Assembly: GCF_001509795.1 (NCBI RefSeq)
Contig: NZ_LLZN01000079.1
Coordinates: forward strand, 124,001-188,000
DNA from: Streptomyces sp. NRRL WC-3605
GTDB taxonomy: Bacteria; Actinomycetota; Actinomycetes; Streptomycetales; Streptomycetaceae
Reading direction: 5' to 3'
DNA length: 64,000 nucleotides
Shown: positions 25,700-33,486 of the stretch, in pieces
Numbering within the stretch: position 1 is the stretch's first letter
How the letters are laid out: each line of letters starts with the position of its first letter
Made by a program: the position numbers and the translations under genes
Notes under the pieces: model-generated
What the model was told of the DNA's origin: nothing
Seen by the model: the letters and a program-made list of their open reading frames with translations, nothing else
The model's database searches: none

Positions 25700-26911
25700 T
25701 CACACCGAGCGATCGGGGAGAACCCCGCTGAGCAGGAACGCGACGCTCCGCTCGCGTTCCGTCCAGGCCCGCGTGTCGAGTTCGACGGACTGCAGCAGGG
25801 CGCACTCGACGTCGTAGCCGTGCTCCATGAGGTCGCGGCCGATGAGTTCGGCGGCGTCGCGGGTGGCGGCGTGGGTGACGATGCGCTGAGGGCGCCGGTC
25901 GGCCACCGCGGAGACGACGGCCGCTCCCCCGCCGCCGACGCGCACGACGTCCGGTTCGGGGAGGTCCTCCAGGACGTGCGGCGCGGTGCCGTGGACGATC
26001 TGGGTCTGGACGCCGAAGGCGCGCGCGTTGGCCTCGGTGCGCTCGCAGGCCCGCGGGTCGCTGTCGACGGCGATGACGGCGGCGCCGGCCCGTGCGGCCT
26101 CGGTGGCGAAGGCGCCGCTGCCGCAGCCGATGTCCCAGACGAGGTCGCCGACGCGCGGGCCGAGCCGGGCGAGCTGGGCCGCGCGCAGCGGTTCGAGCTC
26201 GCCCTCGCCCATGAGGCCGCCGTAGGCCTGGGCGGGCAGGGTCCAGCCGCGGGGGCCGGTGGACGGGTCGCGCCCGGCGATCCAGCCGATGCCGTCGGGC
26301 GCGGGGGTGGTGCCGCCGGCGACGATCACGACGTTGGGGTCGCGCCAGGTGTGGTCGGCGGCCTTGTCGGAGGTGACGACGGTGACCTGCTCACGGTCGG
26401 TGCCCAGTTCCTCGCAGATCACGAAGGTGCGGTGGACGCCCTCCAGGAGCAGGCCGAGTTCGGCGGGGCCGGCGCCCGGCGAGGTCAGCACGGCGACCTT
26501 GGTGTGGGCGCGGCACACATTCACCGCGCGTCGCAGGGTGCGCGGATGTGCCACGACCACCTGTGCGTCGTCCCAGGGCATTCCGGCGCGGGCGAAGGCC
26601 GAGGCGACGGAGGAGACGGCGGGGACGACCTCGACCTCGAGGCCGAACTCGGGGGCGCGCAGCGTGCGTACGACGCCGAAGAAACCGGGGTCGCCGTCGG
26701 CGAGCACGACCGCGGTGCCCCGGTGGCCCGCGATGCGGCGGGCGGCGAGGGCGACGCTGCCCAGGCGGATGCGCTCGGCGGCGGGCGGCACTTCAGGGAG
26801 CGCCAGATGGTGGGCGGCGCCGGCCACGAGGGTGGCCGCACCGAGGGCGGATCGTGCCGCGGCGGTCAGCGGCGAGCCGTCCCAGCCGATCACCGTGACG
26901 CGGTCGGCCAT
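25700..26911 (-). CDS. cobL: Precorrin-6Y C5,15-methyltransferase (decarboxylating)
   Basis: The 403-residue CbiE-CbiT fusion methylates C5 and C15 of the corrin ring and decarboxylates the C12 acetate in aerobic-type cobalamin synthesis. The N-terminal CbiE half (about 1-200) starts RVTVIGWDGSPL and contains VVLADGDPGFFGVVRTL. The C-terminal CbiT half carries the S-adenosylmethionine motif LVWDIGCGSGAFATEAAR near 245 and AVDSDPRACERTEANA. It lies upstream of the cobT fusion on the same strand but is separated by 368 bases with a terminator, so the two are probably independent units. Confidence 0.92.
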   Translation of the reverse strand: MADRVTVIGWDGSPLTAAARSALGAATLVAGAAHHLALPEVPPAAERIRLGSVALAARRIAGHRGTAVVLADGDPGFFGVVRTLRAPEFGLEVEVVPAVSSVASAFARAGMPWDDAQVVVAHPRTLRRAVNVCRAHTKVAVLTSPGAGPAELGLLLEGVHRTFVICEELGTDREQVTVVTSDKAADHTWRDPNVVIVAGGTTPAPDGIGWIAGRDPSTGPRGWTLPAQAYGGLMGEGELEPLRAAQLARLGPRVGDLVWDIGCGSGAFATEAARAGAAVIAVDSDPRACERTEANARAFGVQTQIVHGTAPHVLEDLPEPDVVRVGGGGAAVVSAVADRRPQRIVTHAATRDAAELIGRDLMEHGYDVECALLQSVELDTRAWTERERSVAFLLSGVLPDRSV

Positions 26912-27026
26912 CGTCGTCAGTCTCCTGGGTGCGCGCAGGTCGTCATGGGGAGCCCGGGGACCGGGCCTCGTGAGGGTACCTGGTCGTGGCGCGGCCGCCG
27001 CCCGGGCCCGGGGGGCCGGGTCCCGG

Positions 27027-27665
27027 TCAGTTCCACTCGCCGTAGGAGGTGAAGCCGTCGGATCCGGCCAGGTGGTCCCCGGCGCCGTCGAGGTCCTCGG
27101 GCAGGAGGCTCCAGACGATGAAGTCGGTGCGCACGTCGGTCCAGGTGCCGTCCTCGGTGCGCACGTGGGCTATGCAGGCGTTGCGCAGGACGCCCTCGCT
27201 GATGCAGCCGATCTTCTGGGCGACCTGCTGGGAGGCGGTGTTGTCGGCGGCCGTGCGCAGCTCGATGCGCTCGAACTTCTGGTCGGTGAACAGCCATTGG
27301 GCGGTGGCGAGGGCGGCCTCGGAGGCGTAGCCCTCGCCGCGGGCCCAGGGGGCGACGATGTAGGAGAGTTCGGTGGCGCGTACGTGCCAGTTGGTCTTGG
27401 CCAGTTGGACGATGCCGACCAGGCGCTGGGTGAGGAACTCGGTGACGGCGAGGTCGAGTCCGCGGCCGGCCTCCCGTTCGGCGGGGGCGTACTCGGTGAT
27501 CCAGGTGCGCGCGCGGTCCTCGGTGAACGGCTGGGGCACGTCCGTCCATGCGCCCACCTGTTCGTCGTTCATCATCTCGGCGAGTGCGGGCACGTCGTCC
27601 TCGTCGAGGGGACGCAGCACCAACCGCTCCGTGCTGATGGAGATGGTGGGGAAGGTGCCAGTCAT
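27027..27665 (-). CDS. RimJ/RimL-type GNAT acetyltransferase
   Basis: The 212-residue protein follows the RimJ/RimL pattern: N-terminal TERLVLRPLDEDDVPALAEM, acetyl-CoA motif IVAPWARGEGYASEAALATA near 110-130, then RIELRTAADNTASQQVAQKIG. Members acetylate ribosomal protein N-termini or other amines; the substrate here is unknown. ATG at 27665 has GGAGCGG six bases upstream, against the longer frame to 27758. It is downstream of metQ but separated by a terminator. Confidence 0.88.
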   Translation of the reverse strand: MTGTFPTISISTERLVLRPLDEDDVPALAEMMNDEQVGAWTDVPQPFTEDRARTWITEYAPAEREAGRGLDLAVTEFLTQRLVGIVQLAKTNWHVRATELSYIVAPWARGEGYASEAALATAQWLFTDQKFERIELRTAADNTASQQVAQKIGCISEGVLRNACIAHVRTEDGTWTDVRTDFIVWSLLPEDLDGAGDHLAGSDGFTSYGEWN

Positions 27666-27741
27666 GCGCCGCTCCGTAACCGTCGGAAAAACCTTCAGGG
27701 CCTGCGAACTGCCCAGCATGCAGCATGAAAGCACTGAACCG

Positions 27742-27784
27742 CACCACGGGGTCCACACCCGATGGAGGTGGGGACCCCGTGGTG
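27742..27784 (-). terminator. Terminator of the metNIQ operon
   Basis: A 13-bp perfect stem (CACCACGGGGTCC / GGACCCCGTGGTG) with a 17-base loop lies 44 bases after the metQ stop. Confidence 0.8.
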
Positions 27785-27827
27785 GGCGATACGCGTCGAA
27801 CGCCCCGTCAGATGACGCTCCGACGGC

Positions 27828-28661
27828 TCAGAAGGCGGCGACGACGGCGCCGTTGTACTTGTCCTCGATGAACTTCTTCACCTCGGGCGAGGTGAGCAGC
27901 TTCGCGAGCTTCTCGACGCGCGGGTCGTCCTCGTTGCCCTTCTTCACCGCGAGGAAGTTGCCGTACGGGTTGTCCTTGGGGGACTCGGCCGCGATGGCGT
28001 CCTTGGCGGGGCTGAGGTCGGCCTCGAGCGCGTAGTTGCCGTTGATCACGGCGGCGTCGACGTCGGCGAGGGAGCGGGGCAGCTGGGCCGCCTCCAGCTC
28101 CTTGAAGTTCAGGTTCTTCGGGTTGGAGGCGATGTCCTTGGGGGTCGCCTCGTAGCCCACGCCCGCCTTGAGCTCGATCAGGCCGTTGGCCTCCAGCAGC
28201 TTGAGCGCGCGGGCCTCGTTGGTGGTGTCGTTCGGGAGGGCGACCGTGGCGCCCTTCTTCAGGTCCGCGAGCTTCTTGACGCCCTGCGAGTAGACGCCGA
28301 GGGGCTCCAGGTGCACCGTGGCGTTCGGCACGGCGACGACGTCGGTGCCGTTCTTCTTGTTGAAGTCGTCCAGGTACGGCTGGTGCTGGAAGTAGTTGGC
28401 GTCGACCTCGCCCTGCTGGACGGCCGTGTTCGGCGTCACGTAGTCGGTGAACTCCTTGACCTCGAGTTCGAGGCCGGCCTTCTTCGCGAGGTTGTCCTTG
28501 ATGTAGGTGAGGATCTCGCCCTGCGGGGTCGGCGTGGCGGCGACCTTCAGCGGGGCGTTCGCGTCGGAATCGGAGTCCTTGTCCGAGCCGCAGGCGGAGA
28601 GGCCGAGGGTGAGGGCTCCGACGGCGAGGGCGGCGGTGGTGATCTTGGCGGTGTTACGCAC
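27828..28661 (-). CDS. metQ: Methionine ABC transporter substrate-binding lipoprotein
   Basis: The 277-residue NlpA/MetQ-family lipoprotein binds methionine outside the cell for MetNI. The signal peptide ends at lipobox LSAC (Cys24), followed by a Ser/Asp-rich tether. The mature protein begins PLKVAATPTPQGEILTYIKD and contains YFQHQPYLDDFNK and NGNYALEADLSPAKDAI, all typical. GTG at 28661 is preceded by AGGAAAGG. It lies 76 bases after metI in the same operon and the unit ends at a hairpin. Confidence 0.95.
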   Translation of the reverse strand: MRNTAKITTAALAVGALTLGLSACGSDKDSDSDANAPLKVAATPTPQGEILTYIKDNLAKKAGLELEVKEFTDYVTPNTAVQQGEVDANYFQHQPYLDDFNKKNGTDVVAVPNATVHLEPLGVYSQGVKKLADLKKGATVALPNDTTNEARALKLLEANGLIELKAGVGYEATPKDIASNPKNLNFKELEAAQLPRSLADVDAAVINGNYALEADLSPAKDAIAAESPKDNPYGNFLAVKKGNEDDPRVEKLAKLLTSPEVKKFIEDKYNGAVVAAF

Positions 28662-28737
28662 GAAAAGTGCCTTTCCTAGGGGTGGTGCGACCCCGGCATG
28701 GGTGCCCGGGGAGTTCAGGGGGGTGCGAGCAGGGGGC

Positions 28738-29463
28738 CTAGACGGTCTTGCTCGTGGCGGTGGCGGCCTTCAGCAGGCGCAGCTTCGGCGCGGGCCCGGC
28801 GCGGCCGCCCCGGTGGTGCAGGGAGCGGGCGGCGAAGTCGCCTGCGGCCTGGATGAGGGAGATGACGACGGCGAGGATCGCCACCGTGATCCACATCAGC
28901 TCGCTCTCGAAGCGCTGGAAGCCGTAGCGGATGGCGATGTCACCGAGGCCGCCGGCGCCGACCGTGCCGGCCATGGCGGAGTAGCCGATGAGGGCGACGA
29001 TCGTGGTCGTGGTGCTGGCGATGAGGGACGGCAGCGACTCGGGGACGAGGACCTTGCGCACGACGGTCCAGGTGTTGCCGCCCATCGCCTGCACGGCCTC
29101 GACGAGTCCGCCGTCCACCTCGCGGACGGCCGTCTCGACCAGGCGCGCGAAGAACGGGATGGCGCCGATGGCGAGCGGCACGATGGCGGCCTCGCGGCCG
29201 ATGGTCGTGCCGGTGACCCAGCGCGTGAAGCTCATCAGCGCGACCATCAGGATGATGAAGGGCATCGAGCGGGCGACGTTCACGATCTGCCCGATGACCT
29301 TGTTGGCCAGGACGTTCTGGAGGAGTCCGGCACGGTCGGTGAGGACGAGCAGGACGCCGAGCGGGAGCCCGCCGACGACTGCGATGACGGTGGACCAGCC
29401 GACCATGTAGAGGGTGTCCCAGCACGCCTGCTCCAGCAGGGGCTGCATCTCGGACCAGGTCAC
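28738..29463 (-). CDS. metI: Methionine ABC transporter permease
   Basis: The 241-residue inner-membrane permease has five or six hydrophobic segments; the N-terminus is MTWSEMQPLLEQACWDTLYM. The EAA-type coupling loop lies around GGLVEAVQAMGGNTWTVVRKV, where it contacts MetN. The C-terminus is basic and cytoplasmic. GTG at 29463 overlaps the metN stop as GTGA, so the two are translationally coupled. Confidence 0.95.
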   Translation of the reverse strand: MTWSEMQPLLEQACWDTLYMVGWSTVIAVVGGLPLGVLLVLTDRAGLLQNVLANKVIGQIVNVARSMPFIILMVALMSFTRWVTGTTIGREAAIVPLAIGAIPFFARLVETAVREVDGGLVEAVQAMGGNTWTVVRKVLVPESLPSLIASTTTTIVALIGYSAMAGTVGAGGLGDIAIRYGFQRFESELMWITVAILAVVISLIQAAGDFAARSLHHRGGRAGPAPKLRLLKAATATSKTV

Positions 29464-30497
29464 AGCCGGGCACCTTCCTTCAGCAGTACGGGCTCCTGGC
29501 CCAGGACGTCGATCTCGAGTCCCTGTTCGCGCAGGAAGCCGATCGGTACGACGTTGTCCTCGTAGCGGCCGGGCAGTTCGATGCGCATCCGGCCGACCTG
29601 GAGGCCGCCGACGGTGTCGATCGCGGCACCCAGGATCGATATGTCGATGTTGTAGGTGCGCGAGAGCTGGGAGATGACCGGCTGGGTGGCGGCCTCGCCG
29701 TGGAAGGTGACGTCGACGACGGTGCGGTCGTCGGCGGAGGCCTCGCCGCCCACCGGGAAGAGGGCGGAGGCCAGTTGGGAGCCGGGGGTGGCGAGCAGTT
29801 CGCCGACGGTGCCGGACTCGACGATCCGGCCGCGCTCCATGAGGGCGGCGGAGTCGCAGATCGACTTCACGACGTCCATCTCGTGCGTGATGAGCAGGAC
29901 GGTCAGGCCCAGCTGCCGGTTGAGGTCGCGCAGCAGCTGGAGGATCGAGCGGGTGGTCTCCGGGTCGAGGGCGCTGGTTGCCTCGTCGGAGAGCAGCACC
30001 TTGGGGTCGCCGGCCAGGGCGCGGGCGATGCCGACGCGCTGCTTCTGGCCGCCGGAGAGCTGGGCCGGGTAGGACTTCGCCTTGTCGGCGAGGCCCACCA
30101 GGTCGAGCAGTCCCAGCGCCTTGCGGGAACGTTCCTTCCCGGACGTGCCGAGGATTTCGAGCGGCAGCTCGACGTTGTCCTGGACGGTCCGCGAGGACAG
30201 CAGGTTGAAGTGCTGGAAGACCATGCCGATACGGCTGCGCGCCCGCCGCAGCTCCTTGCCGGCCCGGGGTCCGCGCCCGGCCAGGGCGGTGAGGTCCTGA
30301 CCGGCGACGGTCACGGTGCCGGCGGTGGGGCGTTCGAGCAGGTTGACGCAGCGGATGAGCGAGGACTTGCCGGCGCCGGACTGGCCGATGACGCCGTACA
30401 CCTCGCCCTCGCGGACGTGCAGGTCGACGCCGTCGAGGGCGGTGACCTCGCGGCCGCGCGAGCGGTAGACCTTGGTGAGGCCCGAAGTGGTGATCAC
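29460..30497 (-). CDS. metN: Methionine ABC transporter ATP-binding protein
   Basis: The 345-residue ATPase of the methionine importer has Walker A GQSGAGKSS near 38, Q-loop, signature LSGGQKQRVGIARAL near 145, Walker B VLLSDEAT and H-loop LITHEMD. The C-terminal part (about 255-335) is the ACT-like NIL domain that senses methionine in MetN proteins, with VDVTFHGEAATQPVISQL and IDTVGGLQVGRMRIEL. I take GTG at 30497, which gives the standard N-terminus ITTSGLTKVY. The frame extends upstream through the leader region without coding character. First gene of metN-metI-metQ. Confidence 0.95.
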   Translation of the reverse strand: MITTSGLTKVYRSRGREVTALDGVDLHVREGEVYGVIGQSGAGKSSLIRCVNLLERPTAGTVTVAGQDLTALAGRGPRAGKELRRARSRIGMVFQHFNLLSSRTVQDNVELPLEILGTSGKERSRKALGLLDLVGLADKAKSYPAQLSGGQKQRVGIARALAGDPKVLLSDEATSALDPETTRSILQLLRDLNRQLGLTVLLITHEMDVVKSICDSAALMERGRIVESGTVGELLATPGSQLASALFPVGGEASADDRTVVDVTFHGEAATQPVISQLSRTYNIDISILGAAIDTVGGLQVGRMRIELPGRYEDNVVPIGFLREQGLEIDVLGQEPVLLKEGARL

Positions 30498-30714
30498 TGG
30501 AGTTCCGTCACTGTCGAGTGCGCGGCGCGTCGTGGTCGCCGGGCACGGGGCATACGTGGTCGAAGGCAGCCGGACGCAGCACGGTTCCGTGAAACCGTAA
30601 AAAGGGGAACGCGGAGAACGTGTGCGCGGGGCGTGGCTCAGTCCTGGAACCCGGGACGGGCGGACCTGAGCGGGCTCGCTTCGGGGCGCGAGGCTCGGTT
30701 GGTGCGGGGGCCCT
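30498..30714 (-). promoter_or_regulatory. Leader region of metNIQ with hairpins
   Basis: This 217-base segment separates the leader peptide stop from metN. Possible RNA structures include CTCAGGTCC / GGACTGAG (30637-30670) and ACGGTT / AACCGT just after a run of five T on the minus strand. Which fold, if any, is the attenuator cannot be decided by eye. Confidence 0.4.
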
Positions 30715-30801
30715 CTAGAAGGCGCACATTCGACACATACAACGAGCACCGGGCGTCAGGGGCGCCTCGGTCGCGGGAATGCGGCTGCTCGTGGTGGTCA
30801 T
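30715..30801 (-). CDS. Cys/Met-rich leader peptide upstream of metNIQ
   Basis: A 28-codon open frame on the minus strand reads MTTTSSRIPATEAP, then LTPGARCMCRMCAF and stop TAG. Three Cys and two Met are packed into the last eight residues, as in leader peptides that sense charged tRNA-Cys or tRNA-Met. There is no ribosome site, and a TTTACT -10-like box ends six bases before the ATG, so translation is probably leaderless, as in the cysteine-responsive leader ORFs described in mycobacteria. It lies between the terminator of the upstream HAD gene and metN. That it regulates metNIQ is inference. Confidence 0.7.
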   Translation of the reverse strand: MTTTSSRIPATEAPLTPGARCMCRMCAF

Positions 30802-30835
30802 GCGATCAGTAAAGCAGACGTACGGTCCTTACCTG

Positions 30836-30866
30836 CCGCCGCTGTCCGCATGCTGGACAGCGGCGG
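30836..30866 (-). terminator. Terminator of the HAD phosphatase gene
   Basis: A perfect 12-bp stem (CCGCCGCTGTCC / GGACAGCGGCGG) with a 7-base loop begins seven bases after the HAD gene stop and separates it from the metNIQ leader. Confidence 0.85.
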
Positions 30867-30873
30867 ACAGGAG

Positions 30874-31521
30874 TCAGGCGCGGCCGGAAACCTCGACGAA
30901 GCCCTCGCCGACCAGCGCGGACAGGGCCGATAGGTCCTTCACCACGAGGTCGGCATCCAGCTCGTCGGCCCGGTGGGTTGTGGTCAACGCCACGGTGGTC
31001 ATGCCGGCGGCCCGGCCGGCCGCGAGACCCGCGGGGGCGTCCTCGAAGACGACGCAGTCGGCCGGATCGACGCCCAGCTCACGGGCGGCGAGCAGATAGG
31101 GCTCGGGGTCCGGCTTGCCGCGCGTGATGTCGTCGGCGGTCACCATCGTCTTGGGCTGGATGCCGACGGCGTCGAGCCGGGCCTCGGCGAGCCGGCGGGT
31201 GGCGGAGGTGACGACGGCCCAGCGGTCGGCGGGCAGCGCGTCGAGGAAGGCCCGGGTGCCGGGCAGCAGGTGGACGCCGTCGTTCGGCACGTCCTCGACC
31301 TCCAGCGCCTCGATCCGGGCGAGTGCCTCGGGGACGCGTGCGGCGGGCAGCAGGTCGGCGACTATCTCGACGGCGGGGCGCCCGTGCAGCTCGATCCTGC
31401 CGAACGCCTCCGTGACGCCGTACTCCGCGGCCCAGCGCGTCCAGCAGCGGTCCACGGAGGCGAGGGAGGAGACGAGGGTGCCGTCGTTGTCGAACAGGAG
31501 GGCATGTGCACGGATCTTCAT
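30874..31521 (-). CDS. HAD-family sugar-phosphate phosphatase
   Basis: The 215-residue beta-phosphoglucomutase/phosphatase-like HAD protein has motif I LLFDNDGTLV (the usual second acidic residue pair is DxD; here D-N-D), motif II AVVTSATRR, motif III lysine in DITRGKPDPEPYL, and motif IV VVFEDAPAGLAAG. A helical cap lies between about 18 and 90. It probably removes phosphate from a small sugar phosphate. ATG at 31521 has a GGG/GGGG-rich site upstream. Confidence 0.9.
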   Translation of the reverse strand: MKIRAHALLFDNDGTLVSSLASVDRCWTRWAAEYGVTEAFGRIELHGRPAVEIVADLLPAARVPEALARIEALEVEDVPNDGVHLLPGTRAFLDALPADRWAVVTSATRRLAEARLDAVGIQPKTMVTADDITRGKPDPEPYLLAARELGVDPADCVVFEDAPAGLAAGRAAGMTTVALTTTHRADELDADLVVKDLSALSALVGEGFVEVSGRA

Positions 31522-31592
31522 GGCCCCGACCCTACGACCGCTGTCCGGGGGCGGCCGCATCAGGTCTTTTGGCCCGTAATAGGCTCACCGGC

Positions 31593-31952
31593 ATGTTCGC
31601 TGCCCTGATGCTGGTGACCGGTGTCGCCGCGCTGCTGCTCGCCGCGTGGTGCGGCTGGGCCGCCCACCGTGACCAGCCGACGAAGGACTGGCACTTCATC
31701 GGCATGGCCGTCGTGACGGTGCTGGCGCTGGTGCAGCTGGTCGTCGGGATCGTGCTGCTGGCGCGGGGCGAGAAGCCGGAGCAGGGCACGACGATCTTCG
31801 TGGCGTATCTGCTGGGCGCGTTCGCGTGCGTGCCGGCGGCGGGCTTCATGTCGCTGGCGGAGCGGTCCAAGTGGGGCTCGGTGACGGTCGCCGCGGGCGG
31901 CGTGGTGCTGGCCGTGCTGGAGGTGCGGCTCTATGACATCTGGGGAGGCTGA
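31593..31952 (+). CDS. Four-helix membrane protein
   Basis: The 119-residue integral membrane protein has four hydrophobic segments (starts near 2, 34, 62 and 93) and short charged loops (AAHRDQPTKDWHF, ARGEKPEQG). Its function is unknown. The start at 31593 has no ribosome site, but a TAGGCT -10-like box (31580-31585) ends eight bases before it, suggesting a leaderless transcript. The next gene starts two bases after its stop, so the pair is an operon. Confidence 0.8.
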   Translation: MFAALMLVTGVAALLLAAWCGWAAHRDQPTKDWHFIGMAVVTVLALVQLVVGIVLLARGEKPEQGTTIFVAYLLGAFACVPAAGFMSLAERSKWGSVTVAAGGVVLAVLEVRLYDIWGG

Positions 31953-31953
31953 G

Positions 31954-32370
31954 GTGGCCACCACCGAGGACAGGCCGGCGCGGCTGATCAGCGGGCCCGG
32001 CGTGCTGCTGGTCTGGCTGTACGGCGTGATGGTGGTCGGCGCGGTGTCGCGCTCGGCGTACCAGATCGCGACGGACTTCGGCCGGGCGCCGCTCGCCTAC
32101 ACGCTGTCCGCGGTGGCCGGCGTGGTGTACGGCTTCATCACGTACACGCTGGTGCGGGGCGGGGAACGGGCCCGCAGGGCGGCGCTGGTGTGCTGCGCCG
32201 CCGAGCTCGTGGGCGTCCTCGTCGTCGGCACCTGGACCCTGGTGGAGCCCTCGGCGTTCCCCGACGCGACCGTCTGGTCCGACTACGGCATGGGCTATCT
32301 CTTCATCCCGGTCCTGCTGCCGCTGTCGGCCCTGTACTGGCTCCGCGGGGCCCGCGCCGTCACGCCGTAG
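31954..32370 (+). CDS. Four-helix membrane protein, second of a pair
   Basis: The 138-residue membrane protein has hydrophobic segments near 17-40, 52-70, 80-100 and 110-130. Its function is unknown. GTG at 31954 is preceded by GGGGAGG, which overlaps the end of the previous gene; an upstream ATG at 31933 is less likely. The C-terminal 11 bases overlap the convergent GNAT gene. Together with its neighbour it may form a small membrane complex (inference). Confidence 0.8.
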   Translation: MATTEDRPARLISGPGVLLVWLYGVMVVGAVSRSAYQIATDFGRAPLAYTLSAVAGVVYGFITYTLVRGGERARRAALVCCAAELVGVLVVGTWTLVEPSAFPDATVWSDYGMGYLFIPVLLPLSALYWLRGARAVTP

Positions 32371-32857
32371 TGGCGAAGGCGCCCGCCTCCTTCTCCAGGA
32401 CGATCATCGGGACGCCGTCGGCGCCCTGGGCGGTGCCCACCGTCGCGTAGCCCACCTTGCGGTAGAGGCGGAGGTTGCCCTCGCTGCGGTGACCGGCCTC
32501 CAGGCGGAACCGCTTGGCGCCGCGCTGCTCGGCGAGGGCGGCCTCGGCCGCGCGCAGCAGCCGGGCGCCGATGCCGTGGCCCTGGAGACGGGGGTGGACG
32601 CAGAGCTTGCCGATGGCGGCGGCGCCGTCCTCGGTGACATGGCCGCGGACCGAGCCGACGACCTCCTCGCCGAGACGGGCCACGAAGACGCAGTCCGCGG
32701 CGACCTCGGCCCGGACCGAGTCCAGGCTCTGGAACAGCGGGGCGATGCGGTAGTTGCCGTACAGCGCGGCTTCGCTCTGGAAGCACAGGTACTGCAGCCT
32801 GAAGATCTGCTCAGCGTCCTGCTCGGTCGCCGCAGAGATGGTCACGCTCATGCCCAT
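32360..32857 (-). CDS. GNAT acetyltransferase
   Basis: The 165-residue single GNAT domain has CoA-binding motif A GKLCVHPRLQGHGIGARLLR near 82-101, followed by RFRLEAGHRSEGNLRLYRKVGY (motif B). The N-terminus TISAATEQDAEQIFRLQYLC is typical. The substrate is unknown. ATG at 32857 has GGGAGG nine bases upstream. It overlaps the 3' end of the convergent membrane protein gene by 11 bases. Confidence 0.9.
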   Translation of the reverse strand: MGMSVTISAATEQDAEQIFRLQYLCFQSEAALYGNYRIAPLFQSLDSVRAEVAADCVFVARLGEEVVGSVRGHVTEDGAAAIGKLCVHPRLQGHGIGARLLRAAEAALAEQRGAKRFRLEAGHRSEGNLRLYRKVGYATVGTAQGADGVPMIVLEKEAGAFATTA

Positions 32858-32902
32858 GTGCGCACGCCTCCCGCTCACCTGATCACCGGTAGTCCCTCAC
32901 TC

Positions 32903-33412
32903 CTATCCCCGCGCACCGCGGGCCGCAACCTCCGGCGTGAGCAATCGTCGGAGACATCCCAGGCATCTGGAACGTTCCGGGCCGAGACTGCCCTGTGAGA
33001 TACCCAACTCCCCCGCGATCTCGCGGTAGGTCGGGTCGTCCGGGGACAGCAGCGCCTCCAGCAGACGGGGGCAGCGGCCGGGCAGCCGGCGGACCACGTC
33101 GCGCAGGGCGCGGCGGCGGGCGGCGGCCAGCGCCAGACCCTCGGGGTCGTGCCGGTCGGTGTCGGCGACGGGCTCGCGCTCGTAGGGCCGTTCGTGCCGG
33201 GCCGTACGGCGGCAGCGGCGGGACTCCGCGCGGACGGCGCGGCGCAGCCAGGCGTGCGGGTCGGCGGGCGGGCCGTCCGCGTCGAGGTGTTCCAGGAGGC
33301 GCAGCCACACCGCCTGTTCCAGGTCGGCGGGCTCGGCTCCGGAGGCGGACGCCTCGGCCCGGGCCTCGGCGGCGAGCAGCGGGCGCAGGGTGGTCACCAG
33401 GTCGTCCCTCAT
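32903..33412 (-). CDS. Sigma-70 family (ECF-like) factor
   Basis: The 169-residue protein resembles a short sigma factor. The first half (RDDLVTTLRPLLAA to LEQAVWLRLLEHL) corresponds to a divergent region 2. The C-terminal half fits region 4, with VVRRLPGRCPRLLEALLS and a helix-turn-helix YREIAGELGISQGSLGPERSRCLGCL. Region 2 is weakly conserved, so promoter use is uncertain. Three cysteines lie near the C-terminus. ATG at 33412 was chosen, although GTG 33421 is possible; neither has a strong ribosome site. No anti-sigma gene is adjacent. Confidence 0.75.
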   Translation of the reverse strand: MRDDLVTTLRPLLAAEARAEASASGAEPADLEQAVWLRLLEHLDADGPPADPHAWLRRAVRAESRRCRRTARHERPYEREPVADTDRHDPEGLALAAARRRALRDVVRRLPGRCPRLLEALLSPDDPTYREIAGELGISQGSLGPERSRCLGCLRRLLTPEVAARGARG

Positions 33413-33486
33413 GTGCGGCACGACGCGGCCGGCCGGGCGCGGGGTTGCCCGGGCGGCCGCGGCTCACCCCAACCGGGGCCCGCGCC

